Shown here piece by piece: positions 16,440-28,625 of a stretch of 38,265 nucleotides of DNA (position 1 is the first letter of the stretch; each line of letters begins with the position of its first letter). The notes beneath the pieces were generated by a model. It was given only the letters and a program-made list of their open reading frames with translations, was not told where the DNA came from and ran no database searches. Position numbers and translations under genes: made by a program. This DNA comes from Actinomycetes bacterium (GTDB lineage: Bacteria; Actinomycetota; Acidimicrobiia; Acidimicrobiales; Bog-793). The stretch is taken from the NCBI GenBank assembly GCA_021809805.1, contig JAJZKA010000014.1, positions 1 to 38,265 on the forward strand, written 5' to 3'.

Positions 16440-16942
16440 GCGAGCCGAAGGGCGATCCGCGAGGAGCTGGCGGGATCTACCTCGTGCGCCACGCCCATGC
16501 GATCGATCGGGGGCGCTGGGGGGACGACGACGCGCTGCGACCGCTGTCCAGGCTCGGTCGCGCCCAGGCCGAGGTGCTCGCCGAACGCCTCGGTCCGCTG
16601 CGAGCAGGTCGGATCCTCTCCAGTCCGGCACTGCGCTGCGCGCAGACTGTCGCCCCGCTGGCCACCCAGGCCGGGCTGAGCGTAGAGCAGGTGCCCTTCC
16701 TTGCCGAAGGCACCCCAGCCGAGCCGGCGCTCGCCGGACTGATCGGCGCCGCCGGCTCATTCCCGCTCGTCGCCTGCACGCACGGCGACGTGCTCGCTCT
16801 GGTGCTCGACCACCTCGCCCGCCAGGGCACGGAGTTCTGTTCCCCGCGGCTCGTCCCGAAGGCGGGCACCTGGGAGCTTGTCCTCGACGGCGAGCACATC
16901 GCCGCGGCTCGTCTCATCCCCGCCCCCGCGATCGCCCGTTGA
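16436..16942 (+). CDS. histidine phosphatase (phosphoglycerate mutase-like, SixA type)
   Basis: A 168-residue histidine phosphatase. YLVRHAHAIDRGRW contains the phosphorylated His in the RHA motif, LRPLSRLGRAQAEVLAERL follows as in SixA-like proteins, SSPALRCAQTVAPLA has the second Arg, and CTHGDVLALVL the second catalytic His. The size is that of a minimal single domain. The substrate cannot be read from sequence. It is coupled to genes on both sides: GTGA with the VIT gene and TTGA with the next gene. Confidence 0.88.
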   Translation: MSEPKGDPRGAGGIYLVRHAHAIDRGRWGDDDALRPLSRLGRAQAEVLAERLGPLRAGRILSSPALRCAQTVAPLATQAGLSVEQVPFLAEGTPAEPALAGLIGAAGSFPLVACTHGDVLALVLDHLARQGTEFCSPRLVPKAGTWELVLDGEHIAAARLIPAPAIAR

Positions 16943-17679
16943 CAACGGTGGATCCGCCATCTCCGAGGGGCGCGCGCATTATCGTCTCGCCGGTGCCCGC
17001 GGCGATCGCAACCGGACCCCTGCTGTTGACCGGCGGCGAGCTCCCCCACGCCGCCGCACTGGCAGGGCGCCTCCTCGAGCCCGGTGGCGGCGAGGTCACC
17101 GTGCTCCCGACTGCCGCCGCCTACGAGCGACCCGAACGGGTACTCGCCGCGGCGGAGGCGGCCTTCGGCGCGCTCGGCGGCCGAGTCCGTCCGGTCATGG
17201 TCCTCACTCGCCGCGATGCGGAGAATCCCGAGCTCGCCGCCGCGATTCGCTCGGCCCGAGCCATCTGGCTGGCCGGTGGCTCGGCGCTGCACCTGCGCTC
17301 GGTGCTGAAGAACTCACTCGTCCTCCATGGCCTCGAAGCGGCCTGGCACTCCGGCGCGGCCGTCGCCGGCGCCGGCGAAGCGGCGACGGCCCTGAGCGAC
17401 CCGATGGTCGACCCCCGTGGCGGCGCCTTCACTGTCGGGTTGGGGCTCGTGAGGGCGCTGGCGGTCGTGCCGCATTTCAATGGCGAGCTCACCGCACAGC
17501 TCCGGCGGACGATGGCGATCGCTCCGCCAGGATGTGCGCTCGCCGCTCTCGGCGAGCGTGCGGCGCTCGTGCGCGAGGTGGATGGGAGCTGGCGCCGCGA
17601 GGGGGATGGCGCGCTCGAGCTCTTCGTCGCCGGTCAGCCGGTCGGCCTCGAGGCACTCGCCGGTAAGCCGATCGGCTAG
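16939..17679 (+). CDS. cyanophycinase/peptidase E (S51)-fold protein, nucleophile apparently missing
   Basis: A 246-residue protein with the fold features of peptidase S51: TGPLLLTGGELPH near the start, ARAIWLAGGSALHLRSVLKN, and GLGLVRALAVVPHFNGELT with the conserved His179. At the nucleophile elbow, where S51 proteins have G-T-S-A-G-A, this one has AVAGAGEAATALSDPM (residues 141-156), so the catalytic Ser seems replaced by Gly or Ala. It may be a non-peptidase relative. The TTG at 16939 overlaps the upstream TGA; a GTG at 16948 is an alternative start. Confidence 0.72.
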   Translation: MTTVDPPSPRGARIIVSPVPAAIATGPLLLTGGELPHAAALAGRLLEPGGGEVTVLPTAAAYERPERVLAAAEAAFGALGGRVRPVMVLTRRDAENPELAAAIRSARAIWLAGGSALHLRSVLKNSLVLHGLEAAWHSGAAVAGAGEAATALSDPMVDPRGGAFTVGLGLVRALAVVPHFNGELTAQLRRTMAIAPPGCALAALGERAALVREVDGSWRREGDGALELFVAGQPVGLEALAGKPIG

Positions 17680-17706
17680 GCGAGGCCGGGATTCAGTCGG
17701 CCTCGC
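17680..17706. terminator. bidirectional hairpin terminator at convergent gene ends
   Basis: GCGAGGCCG, nine-base loop, CGGCCTCGC: a perfect 9-bp stem between the S51-fold gene and the cyclophilin gene. The cyclophilin stop codon lies in the loop. No T-tract. Confidence 0.6.
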
Positions 17707-18247
17707 TGATCTCGATCGACTCGATCGCCACCCGCTCGCTCGGCCGGCCCGAGCCCGAGCCGATCGCGTCGATCGCCTTGACGACATCAAGGCCCTTTAC
17801 GACCTTGCCGAACAGCGAGTATTGCGGGGGCAGCTGGACGCCGGAGGGGCCGCTGATCACGAAGAACTGGCTGCCGTTGGTGTTCGGACCGGCGTTCGCC
17901 ATCGCGAGCGAGCCGATCTCGTAGCGCCCCGGTGCCGGCAGCTCGTCCTCAAAGCGGTAGCCGGGCCCGCCGGTCCCCGTCCCGGTGGGATCGCCGCCCT
18001 GGAGGACGAAGCCCGGGATCACCCGGTGGAAGAACGTGTCCTCGTAGTAGTGGTAGCGGGCGAGAAAGACAAAGTTGTTGACGGTGCGTGGCGCGGCGAT
18101 TGCGTCGAAGGCGATCGTCATCGCCCCCATGCTTGTCGTCATGACCGCCCCGTAGCGCTTAGACAGGTCCAGGCACATCGGTGGTGCGCCGTCGAAGCGC
18201 TGGGTTTTCGCCGCCGAACCGTCTGCTGGCGGGCAGGTGGGAGTCAT
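17693..18247 (-). CDS. cyclophilin-type peptidyl-prolyl isomerase, soluble
   Basis: A 184-residue cyclophilin that isomerises Xaa-Pro bonds. FFHRVIPGFVLQGGDPTGTG is the core motif with the catalytic Arg, NTNGSQFFVISGP the second, and YSLFGKVVKGLDVVKAIDAI the last. Before the domain lies CPPADG...GAPPMCLD, a two-Cys stretch shared with the next gene and common in actinobacterial cyclophilins. The ATG at 18245-18247 follows GGAG by five bases; upstream in-frame starts are weaker. There is no membrane anchor, so it is cytoplasmic. It appears to be a tandem duplicate of the anchored neighbour. Confidence 0.92.
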   Translation of the reverse strand: MTPTCPPADGSAAKTQRFDGAPPMCLDLSKRYGAVMTTSMGAMTIAFDAIAAPRTVNNFVFLARYHYYEDTFFHRVIPGFVLQGGDPTGTGTGGPGYRFEDELPAPGRYEIGSLAMANAGPNTNGSQFFVISGPSGVQLPPQYSLFGKVVKGLDVVKAIDAIGSGSGRPSERVAIESIEISEAD

Positions 18248-18275
18248 GCGCACTCCGTTTCTGGCCGGTGGCCTG

Positions 18276-19148
18276 CTAGCCGCTGACCTGGCTGATCGTG
18301 ACACTCTTCATGTAATGCAGCACCTTGGGCGTGCCCCCAGAGCTGCCGGCCGCGCCGATCTTGGCGACGACGGACGTCCCTGAGACCACCTTGCCGAACA
18401 AGGTGTAGTTCGGCTCTTGGTCAAGGGTCTTTTGTCCGCCGGGCAGGATGATAAAGAACTGGCTGCCGTCGGTCGCGGGCCCTGAGGAGTTGGCGAGCGC
18501 GACCCCCCAGACCGGGTAGCAGTCCGCCTTGGCGGTACAGGACTTTGGCGGGGTGTTCCCCGTGAAGGAGTAGCCCGGCCCGCCGGTCCCGGTCCCAGTG
18601 GGATCGCCGCCCTGCACGACAAAGCCCGGGATCACCCGGTGGAAGACGATCCCGTTGAAGAAGTGGTAGCGGGCGAGGAAGACGAAACTGTTGACCGCGG
18701 CCGGCGACGCGGCGGCGTTCATGCGGATGACGAAGGTCCCGACGTCGGTGACGACCTTGGCGTCGTAGACACCCTTGGTGGAAATGCAGGTCGGCGGCGC
18801 CTTGGTGAAGGCGATCACGCGCTTTGTCGCGCCCGAGGCGGGTGGGCAGGTGGGAGCGATCGCCGTGTGGGAGACCGGCGCCGTCGTCGGCGTCGCCTGG
18901 GTCGAGGATGTCGGCGTCGCCTGGGTGGAGGACGTCACCGGCACGCTCGTCGTGGGCTGCTTGGAGGCCGCCGGAGTCTTCGGCCCAGAGGAACTGGTCA
19001 CACCGAAGACGATGCCGACGATCGCCCCGGCCACGACCAGGGCAATCAGACCTCGGCGAATGCCCTTGCGTCGCCGCACACGTTGTTCCTCGGCGGCGAC
19101 CTTCAGGTCGCGAAGGGCGCGTTGACGGGCTCGCTTCTCGCTCGGCAC
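18276..19148 (-). CDS. membrane-anchored extracytoplasmic cyclophilin
   Basis: A 290-residue cyclophilin. A basic N-terminus (SEKRARQRALRDLKVAAEEQ) precedes one membrane helix (GLIALVVAGAIVGIVFGV), then a Ser/Thr/Pro linker containing two copies of STQATPT, then the PTCPPASG...KAPPTCIS two-Cys stretch, and a cyclophilin domain with VFHRVIPGFVVQGGDPTGTG and ATDGSQFFII. The orientation places the isomerase outside the cell, to fold secreted proteins. A GTG at 19146-19148 is the likely start; a TTG three codons upstream is possible. The gene is divergent from aspartokinase with only 43 bases between. Confidence 0.9.
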   Translation of the reverse strand: MPSEKRARQRALRDLKVAAEEQRVRRRKGIRRGLIALVVAGAIVGIVFGVTSSSGPKTPAASKQPTTSVPVTSSTQATPTSSTQATPTTAPVSHTAIAPTCPPASGATKRVIAFTKAPPTCISTKGVYDAKVVTDVGTFVIRMNAAASPAAVNSFVFLARYHFFNGIVFHRVIPGFVVQGGDPTGTGTGGPGYSFTGNTPPKSCTAKADCYPVWGVALANSSGPATDGSQFFIILPGGQKTLDQEPNYTLFGKVVSGTSVVAKIGAAGSSGGTPKVLHYMKSVTISQVSG

Positions 19149-19191
19149 GGTCCGCAAAGCTATCCGCTAGCCGCGAGATAGGTTGGCGGTC

Positions 19192-23148
<3,957 letters not shown>

Positions 23149-23152
23149 TCAA

Positions 23153-24262
23153 ATGCCGTTGCGCAGAGATCGCCTGGGAACCAGCCTCCCGACCCGCCGA
23201 CACCGGCTTGGCCTGCTCGGGACGGCGGCATCGGTCGCCGCCTGTGCCACGGTCGCCGCCCAGAGCGGGGCGAGCGCCGTCGCTGCCCCCCCGCGCCGGG
23301 CACCGCGCGCGGCCCGGTCGAGCGCCGTCTCAAACGGCCCGTTGTTCGCCGTGGCGCCGTCGCCTCGACCCGCACCCCTCGCGCTCAGGAAGCGGCCGCT
23401 GTTGCACGTCGGGGCACCGCCCCGGACTTCGTCGCCCGCGGCGGTGCGCCGGACCGAGCTGCCGCGAGCGATGATCCACCCCGGTGTCGCCGGTACGGCC
23501 CAGTGGTGCACGATGCACGGCTCGGCGGTGGCCGCGTGGACCGACACGACCCCCAACCTCCCGATCTGTGGACCCGGCCCTGCCTACGGCGGCAGCTGGT
23601 CCTACGTCGACCTGCCCGGGCCGCGCGGCCGCCTGAGCGCCTACTACAACGCCACGCCGGGCTTCCAGTGCGTCGAGCTCGCCGAGCGATGGCTGTCGAT
23701 CGCCGACGGCCTCGCACCCGTGATGGCCGAGGGCGACCAGGTGGCGGCGAACTACCACGCCGCCTACCCCAACTCGCGCTATGTCGTGAACGGCACAGCT
23801 ACGGCGATCGGACACGCTCCCGTCGCCGGCGACGTGATCAGTTTCTCTTCAGTTCCCGACTTCAACGGCGCCAACGACGGGCACGTGGCGATCGTCGTCG
23901 CCTCACACGTCTCGCCGGCGGGCAATGGAACGATCCTCGTGGCGCAAGAGAACGTCGGCCCGAGCGCCTACCACAAGGTCCTCGATCTGATCGGCTGGCG
24001 CCTCGTCGATCCGAGCGACCCAGCGGATGCCGAATTCCAGTATCCCTACGCGGCCTGGTTCCACCTCCTGCCACCGCCGCGTGCCGTCCTTGCCGCTGAG
24101 GCGGCACAGCACAGGGCGGCCGAGGTCGCCGCGCTGCGTCGGCGCCTTGGCACCGAACGGGCGCGAGGGATGCTCGCGGCCCTCCTCAGGGAGCACGCGA
24201 CCCCGACGCCACGGGCGCTCACGCTCCTCAGCGCCGCAGCACGGATCCCGCCAGCCCGCTGA
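23153..24262 (+). CDS. secreted CHAP-domain protein (putative peptidoglycan amidase/endopeptidase)
   Basis: A 369-residue secreted protein. The basic N-terminus with TRRHRLGLLG before a hydrophobic stretch and an AVAAPP cleavage region is a signal peptide, possibly of Tat type. A Pro/Arg-rich linker leads to a CHAP domain at about residues 140-310: FQCVELAERWLSIADG has the catalytic Cys, NDGHVAIVVASHV the His, and VAQENVG the third polar residue. The C-terminus is helical and Ala/Arg-rich. CHAP domains cut peptidoglycan stem peptides; a role in cell-wall turnover is likely. The ATG at 23153 lies behind GGGAGAACCGCGTCAA. Confidence 0.82.
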   Translation: MPLRRDRLGTSLPTRRHRLGLLGTAASVAACATVAAQSGASAVAAPPRRAPRAARSSAVSNGPLFAVAPSPRPAPLALRKRPLLHVGAPPRTSSPAAVRRTELPRAMIHPGVAGTAQWCTMHGSAVAAWTDTTPNLPICGPGPAYGGSWSYVDLPGPRGRLSAYYNATPGFQCVELAERWLSIADGLAPVMAEGDQVAANYHAAYPNSRYVVNGTATAIGHAPVAGDVISFSSVPDFNGANDGHVAIVVASHVSPAGNGTILVAQENVGPSAYHKVLDLIGWRLVDPSDPADAEFQYPYAAWFHLLPPPRAVLAAEAAQHRAAEVAALRRRLGTERARGMLAALLREHATPTPRALTLLSAAARIPPAR

Positions 24263-24276
24263 GCTGGGAGCTCAGC
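24258..24276. terminator. bidirectional hairpin at convergent ends
   Basis: GCTGAGCT, loop GGG, AGCTCAGC: a perfect 8-bp stem. The CHAP stop (24260-24262) and the stop of the facing gene (24272-24274) are both in the stem. Confidence 0.55.
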
Positions 24277-25099
24277 TCGCCAGTATCTCCTCAAGACGGA
24301 CCGCCTGCCAGGCGTGCTCGGCAAGCCCTGCGCGCTCACCGAGACGGTCGGCGACGGCCTGACGAGCGCGCTCGGCGGCCTCACGGGCGCACTGGGCGGC
24401 GGGCCGGTGGGCAGGCACATGCTCGATGCCGATCGAGAGCGGGCCCCACGGGGTGATCCATGGCGACTCGCCCCGGTCGACGCGCTCGGCGTCGTCGTCG
24501 CTCACCGCCCCTTCGGGACGCGAGGCGTTGCGGGGCCCGAGCACCTCGCGCACCGCCTCGAGCGCGGCAAGCACCCCTTCGCCCAGCGCCGCGAGCGTCG
24601 CCCAGGCCGGATCGTCGGCGAGCTCGAGGTCCTCCCGTTCGTCCTGTTTCGCCAGGCTGAAGGCGGTGGCACCGAGCATGTCCCGGGTGCGGCGCAGATG
24701 GCGCAGCCGCGCGAAGCGGGCGAGCGCCGTGAAGGAGCCCGGCTCGGTAGCCGAAAGCGCCCGACGCGCCTCGTCGATGACCTCGCCGAGCGTGCGGCCG
24801 CGGGGAAGTGCGAGGTCGTGCTCGGTGGCAAATGCGTGCTCAAGGCAGTCGAGCGCAAAGCTCGCCGCACGCTCGGGACCAAATCCGAGCTCGTCGCCAA
24901 GGTGCAGCGCACCAGACGCATCAACCTCGACCGCAAAGACCCGCTCGTCCAGCCATTCGACGAGGGCGCCGGCATTGAGGGCGGCCCCCGCGGCGGCCTT
25001 CGGGCTCGCCGTGCCATCCGCCAGGTTCCAGCTCCGCGGTTCCCCCGTGCTGTGCTGGGTTCCGTGGTGATCGGTGGTCACGTAGCGCCGTTGGCTCAT
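24272..25099 (-). CDS. hypothetical protein
   Basis: A 275-residue mainly helical, acidic soluble protein that I do not recognise. An N-terminal segment (VTTDHHGTQHSTGEPRSWNL) is followed by ALVEWLDERVFAVEVDASGA, then long helices (RTLGEVIDEARRALSATEPG, ARLRHLRRTRDMLGATAFSL), and a C-terminal helix of Ala, Arg and Glu. No signal peptide or membrane helix. The ATG at 25097-25099 follows AAGGA with good spacing and is preferred to the GTG at 25133-25135. It lies 91 bases after the membrane protein gene on the same strand. Confidence 0.7.
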   Translation of the reverse strand: MSQRRYVTTDHHGTQHSTGEPRSWNLADGTASPKAAAGAALNAGALVEWLDERVFAVEVDASGALHLGDELGFGPERAASFALDCLEHAFATEHDLALPRGRTLGEVIDEARRALSATEPGSFTALARFARLRHLRRTRDMLGATAFSLAKQDEREDLELADDPAWATLAALGEGVLAALEAVREVLGPRNASRPEGAVSDDDAERVDRGESPWITPWGPLSIGIEHVPAHRPAAQCAREAAERARQAVADRLGERAGLAEHAWQAVRLEEILAS

Positions 25100-25190
25100 C
25101 ACCGCGTCCTTGATCGGGGTGCCTTCGATCGGCACCGGGTGGCCGACACGCTAGACAGTGCGCGAGGCGAAGGCGCCACTCCGTGCGCGC

Positions 25191-26864
25191 TCAGCGGAAG
25201 TAGAGCTGGAGCGGGCTGTGGACGGTGGAGACCTCGAGTCTCACCGCGACACGACGGCGCCAGACGAGCACGCGGTAGCTGCCGACCGCATAGGTGGTGC
25301 TCGGCTCGCCGAAGGTCGCCTCGGCGGTCGCCACGTTGACGCCGCGCCAGGGACGGGCGAGGTCGCAGACGAAGAACTGGAAGCGCTGACCCCCGTACCA
25401 GTCGTAGGCAGACTGGCGAGCGTCACGTCGCAGCTTGTCGGCGTAGCCGAGCGCGACTGGGCGCACGACCACTTGCCCGTCGGTCTGCACGGTGACGAGC
25501 GAGGAGCTCCAGTAGTCGCCGATCCCCGAGCGCAGGTGGTGGGCGAGGAGGAAGGTCCCCAGCGCCGCAGCGGGCTGGGTGACGGAGTCGACGCCGGCCG
25601 CTGCGTCGTAGGCGAAGCCGGCGACGAGCGCGAGGGCGCTCGCGACGAAGGCAGCACCGAGCGCCCGGGCGCGCGAGCCGGCGACCATCTGGGCGACGAG
25701 CCGCCCGCCGAGCACCACGGCGAAGATGACCCCCGGGGTCAGGTACTTCGCATATTCGGGATTGTTGCTCGCGGCGCCGACCACGAAGACCGCGAGGTCG
25801 GCGACGAGGCCGAACAGCAGGCAGTCCTCGAGAAGCGCGAGCGAGGTCCCCGCGACAGGTGCCTGTCGGGGTCGGACGAGTCGGGTCACGAGCCGGACGG
25901 TCGCGACCAGCACCGCCGCCACCACCAGCACGACCGCGGGGAGGTGGAGCCACTGGGCGACACTCGGTCCATTCGAGGCAGGATCCGCGGGGATCGCGCC
26001 GAGACCGAGGAGCGCCGAGACCCGGCGGGGCACGAAACCGATGTTGTCGGCGAGCTGGTGCGTGCTGAGCGGCAGGTTCCGGTTGACCAGCGTGAAGGTC
26101 CCGGCCGCGTCTTCGAGGAGCCTGCCGCCAACGGCAAGGATCTCGGCGCCGAGGGCGACGAGCACCGGCAGCGCGGCGGCGCGCAACCGCCGCTCGCTCC
26201 GAGCAGCGACCAGCCCGGCGGCGAGCACCGGAAGCGAGCCGAGCGCCACGGTGAGGAGATCGCCGAGCATCCCCGCCGCGAGGAGCGCCGCGGCTGCTGC
26301 GGCGCGCCACGGTGTCGGTCGGAACGCCACGAAGCCGAAGGCGACGAGGCAGTACAGCGCGGTGCCGACGTGCCAGGGCCCCTGCAGGAGGTAGAAACCG
26401 AGATCGGGGCCTGGCAACGCGAGGATCGCGACGACGCTCGCGGCGCCCGCTCCCGCCGCGATGCGCCGGTGGCCGGCGGCCGCCAGCGCGGCACCCGTAG
26501 CGACAACGAGTGCCGCCAGCGCCGCGGGGACGAGGTGCAAGAGCGCGGGTCGGACGCCGAGCAAGAGGACGCCGAGCGCGTAGAAGGGGACGTCGATCGA
26601 GGCGAAGGAATCGAGGGAGAGCCGCCAGCCGGCCAGTGCAACGTTGCCCTGCGCCATTGCCTTGCCCTCGAGGACCACGGTGGCGCCGTCGGAGTTCCCG
26701 GCGACCAAATGGACCGATACGGCGTAGTAAAGGAGCGTGAGCGCCACGGCTGCCACCGCGCACGCGCCGACCAGCCACCCGGTCTGTGTGCGCGTGCGGG
26801 ACACTGGCCTTCGCGCTGCGTCACGGCGCCCGCTGCTGGGTGGCGCCACCGTGCTCGTTGCCAT
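25191..26864 (-). CDS. polytopic membrane protein, GT-C glycosyltransferase-like
   Basis: A 557-residue protein with about eleven to twelve membrane helices. After the first helix, an external loop (NSDGATVVLEGKAMAQGN) with acidic residues sits where GT-C glycosyltransferases keep their catalytic Asp. A final extracytoplasmic domain of about 100 residues contains DYWSSSLVTVQTDGQVVVRP and RFQFFVCDLARPWRG. This fits a lipid-linked sugar transferase of the cell envelope, but the family cannot be fixed and other membrane roles are possible. The ATG at 26862-26864 follows GAGGGGGA, which settles the start against a longer upstream frame. Confidence 0.7.
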   Translation of the reverse strand: MATSTVAPPSSGRRDAARRPVSRTRTQTGWLVGACAVAAVALTLLYYAVSVHLVAGNSDGATVVLEGKAMAQGNVALAGWRLSLDSFASIDVPFYALGVLLLGVRPALLHLVPAALAALVVATGAALAAAGHRRIAAGAGAASVVAILALPGPDLGFYLLQGPWHVGTALYCLVAFGFVAFRPTPWRAAAAAALLAAGMLGDLLTVALGSLPVLAAGLVAARSERRLRAAALPVLVALGAEILAVGGRLLEDAAGTFTLVNRNLPLSTHQLADNIGFVPRRVSALLGLGAIPADPASNGPSVAQWLHLPAVVLVVAAVLVATVRLVTRLVRPRQAPVAGTSLALLEDCLLFGLVADLAVFVVGAASNNPEYAKYLTPGVIFAVVLGGRLVAQMVAGSRARALGAAFVASALALVAGFAYDAAAGVDSVTQPAAALGTFLLAHHLRSGIGDYWSSSLVTVQTDGQVVVRPVALGYADKLRRDARQSAYDWYGGQRFQFFVCDLARPWRGVNVATAEATFGEPSTTYAVGSYRVLVWRRRVAVRLEVSTVHSPLQLYFR

Positions 26865-27362
26865 TCCCCCTCGCCTGCAGCCGCTTCCCCACTCTCCCCC
26901 GAGGGGTCGCCGACGGCACGCCGACATTAACGGACATCGATGGCCAGTGAGAAATGAGACCCTCACGACGACGTTGCTCTCTGGCTCGGCGATCGATAGC
27001 GTTCTTGTACGCAAGGAGCGCGCCGGTCGCGCCACCCTTCGCCATGGCCTTCGAGCTCGAAGATCTGTTCCTCTCACCAAGCGACGACGAGCAGACCTAT
27101 GCGTCGCTCCTCGCCGCCTCCCCTCACCCTGTCGACGTCGACCGGCGCCTCACTGACCCGGGCGACGAGCGGCACCGTGCCGACGAGGTCGTCCACCGAC
27201 CGCGCTGCCACGTCCGCGAGCGCTCAGCCGCCGCAGCGGCCCAAGCGATGCCGCGGGACCATCAGAACCTCACGCCGCGAAGTGAGCTCGAGACGTTCTG
27301 TCAAGGCCTGCCGGTGCAGCCTCGACCAACGGGCCAGAGCGCAAAGTCGATCACGGCGATGC
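26865..27362. other. intergenic region without a convincing gene
   Basis: This 498-base stretch lies between two minus-strand genes. Frames on both strands have poor protein character and I see no family motif. A CGGCAC-C-GTGCCG palindrome at about 27172-27184 is the only clear structure. It must hold the promoter of the membrane protein gene and perhaps the end of the lacI-type transcript. Confidence 0.4.
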
Positions 27363-28388
27363 TCAGGGCGGGTCTTTTCGAGTGGATCCCCGCACGATCA
27401 AGGTGCCCGGATGCAGCCGTGTGCCACCACCGGGGCGATCGCCACCGACGATCGCCAACAAGTCCCGGACCGCGGCAGCGCCGAGGTGGGCGAGCTCCAT
27501 ATCGACCGTGGTGAGCCCTGGATCGGTCTCTTGGGCGAAGACCGCCCAGTTGTCATAGCCGGTAATGGCGACGTCGTCGGGGACCTTGCGGCCGGCGGCC
27601 GAGATCGACTCGAGCACGGCCGCCGCGATCTGATCGGATCCGCAGACGATGGCGTCGACGTCGGGCACCTCGCTCAGTAGGTCGCGGGCGGCCGAGCGAG
27701 CCCAGCGCTGCGACCACCGACCGAAACGGGGGGCGGCAACGAGTCGCAACCCGTGCTCGCCGAGCTGGTGGACCACGCCTTCAAGGCGGTGCCGGACCGC
27801 TGGGGAGCCCGCGGGCCCGGTGATGTGCGTGATCCGCGATCTTCCGAGGTCGGCCAGGTGCCGCACCACAGCGGCGCCACCGGCGAAGTCGTCAGAGACG
27901 TGGACGACGTCGCGGGGATCGGTCGTCGGGCCGTGGACATACACGCAGGGGATCTCCACGATGGCTGAGATCGAAGGCGTGTTGTCCTGGTTGTCCCCGA
28001 TGATCACCAGGCCATCCGCTCCCTGCTGGCGGAGCAGGATGCCGAGCTCTCCGAGCCGGCTGACCTCGCCCGTCGCGTCGGCGAGGATCGCGGAGAACGC
28101 CCTCGGCTCGAGCTCGGACTGGGCACCGATCACGATCGGCATCGCGATCCGATGCACGAGCTCGTCTCGGAGGAGCACCCCGACAATGCTGGCTCGGCCG
28201 CTCGCGAGGCTCTTCGCCAGGAGATTCGGGGCGTAAGAGAGCTGTCGAGCGGCGCGCAGCACCCGGCGGCGCGTGGCCTCGGCGATGCGTCCCTGGCCGT
28301 TGACTGCCTTCGAGGCGGTCGTCAGCGACACACCCGCAAGCTCGGCCACATCGCTGAGCGTCGAGGGTCTGGCGTCGGCCACCGCCAA
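27363..28388 (-). CDS. LacI family transcriptional regulator of the glycan locus
   Basis: A 341-residue LacI-type repressor. TLSDVAELAGVSLTTASKAV is the DNA-binding helix-turn-helix, RRRVLRAARQLSYAPNLLAK the hinge region, and the rest a periplasmic-binding-protein-like sugar sensor (ASIVGVLLRDELVHRI, AIVCGSDQIAAAVLESISAA, DDVAITGYDNWAVF). It is divergent from the GH127 gene, and two nearly identical pseudo-palindromes lie between them, so it very probably represses the glycan genes and itself, with a pentose-containing sugar as inducer. The start is uncertain: TTG at 28386-28388 or GTG at 28380-28382; neither has a strong ribosome site. Confidence 0.9.
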   Translation of the reverse strand: MAVADARPSTLSDVAELAGVSLTTASKAVNGQGRIAEATRRRVLRAARQLSYAPNLLAKSLASGRASIVGVLLRDELVHRIAMPIVIGAQSELEPRAFSAILADATGEVSRLGELGILLRQQGADGLVIIGDNQDNTPSISAIVEIPCVYVHGPTTDPRDVVHVSDDFAGGAAVVRHLADLGRSRITHITGPAGSPAVRHRLEGVVHQLGEHGLRLVAAPRFGRWSQRWARSAARDLLSEVPDVDAIVCGSDQIAAAVLESISAAGRKVPDDVAITGYDNWAVFAQETDPGLTTVDMELAHLGAAAVRDLLAIVGGDRPGGGTRLHPGTLIVRGSTRKDPP

Positions 28389-28453
28389 ATCATATAGACG
28401 CCACGCCGCTGACCCCCATGTCGCGCGAAGCCCGCAACGACCAGTGACGACGC

Positions 28454-28467
28454 GAGGAAGCGCTACC
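28454..28467 (+). promoter_or_regulatory. LacI-type operator 1
   Basis: GAGGAAGCGCTACC, a pseudo-palindrome centred on the CG of AGCGCT, the usual core of LacI-family operators. It lies nearer the regulator gene. It matches operator 2 at 13 of 14 positions in opposite orientation. Confidence 0.65.
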
Positions 28468-28514
28468 TCCTCGTGCCGCTCATCTCACTCTCAACGCAAG
28501 CAATCTGTGTAACA

Positions 28515-28524
28515 AAAGGCCTTT
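28515..28524. promoter_or_regulatory. AT-containing palindrome in divergent promoter region
   Basis: AAAGGCCTTT is a perfect 10-bp palindrome between the two operators, in the most AT-rich part of the spacer, where the core promoters should lie. Clear -10/-35 pairs cannot be fixed. Confidence 0.3.
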
Positions 28525-28542
28525 ACGAGATCACAATGTGGG

Positions 28543-28556
28543 GGTAGCGTTTCCTC
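28543..28556 (-). promoter_or_regulatory. LacI-type operator 2
   Basis: On the minus strand GAGGAAACGCTACC, 13 of 14 identical to operator 1. It lies 70 bases before the GH127 start. The centres of the two sites are 87 bp apart, about eight helical turns, so looping by a tetramer or two dimers is possible. Confidence 0.65.
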
Positions 28557-28625
28557 AAGTCCTACGGCCGTGCCGTTCATAGGGGGGTCTGCGCGACGTC
28601 GCTGTGATGCCCTCGGGGAGGGAAT

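Noticed and set aside
19149-19191. Lysine riboswitch or attenuator before lysC
   Set aside because: Only 43 bases separate lysC from the divergent gene, too short for a riboswitch.
25158-26930. Plus-strand 590-codon frame opposite the membrane protein gene
   Set aside because: Very charged low-complexity translation; the minus strand gives a proper multi-helix membrane protein with a good ribosome site.
26954-27514. Plus-strand 186-codon frame in the gap before the regulator
   Set aside because: No family motif, and its end overlaps the lacI-type gene antisense. Kept as intergenic.
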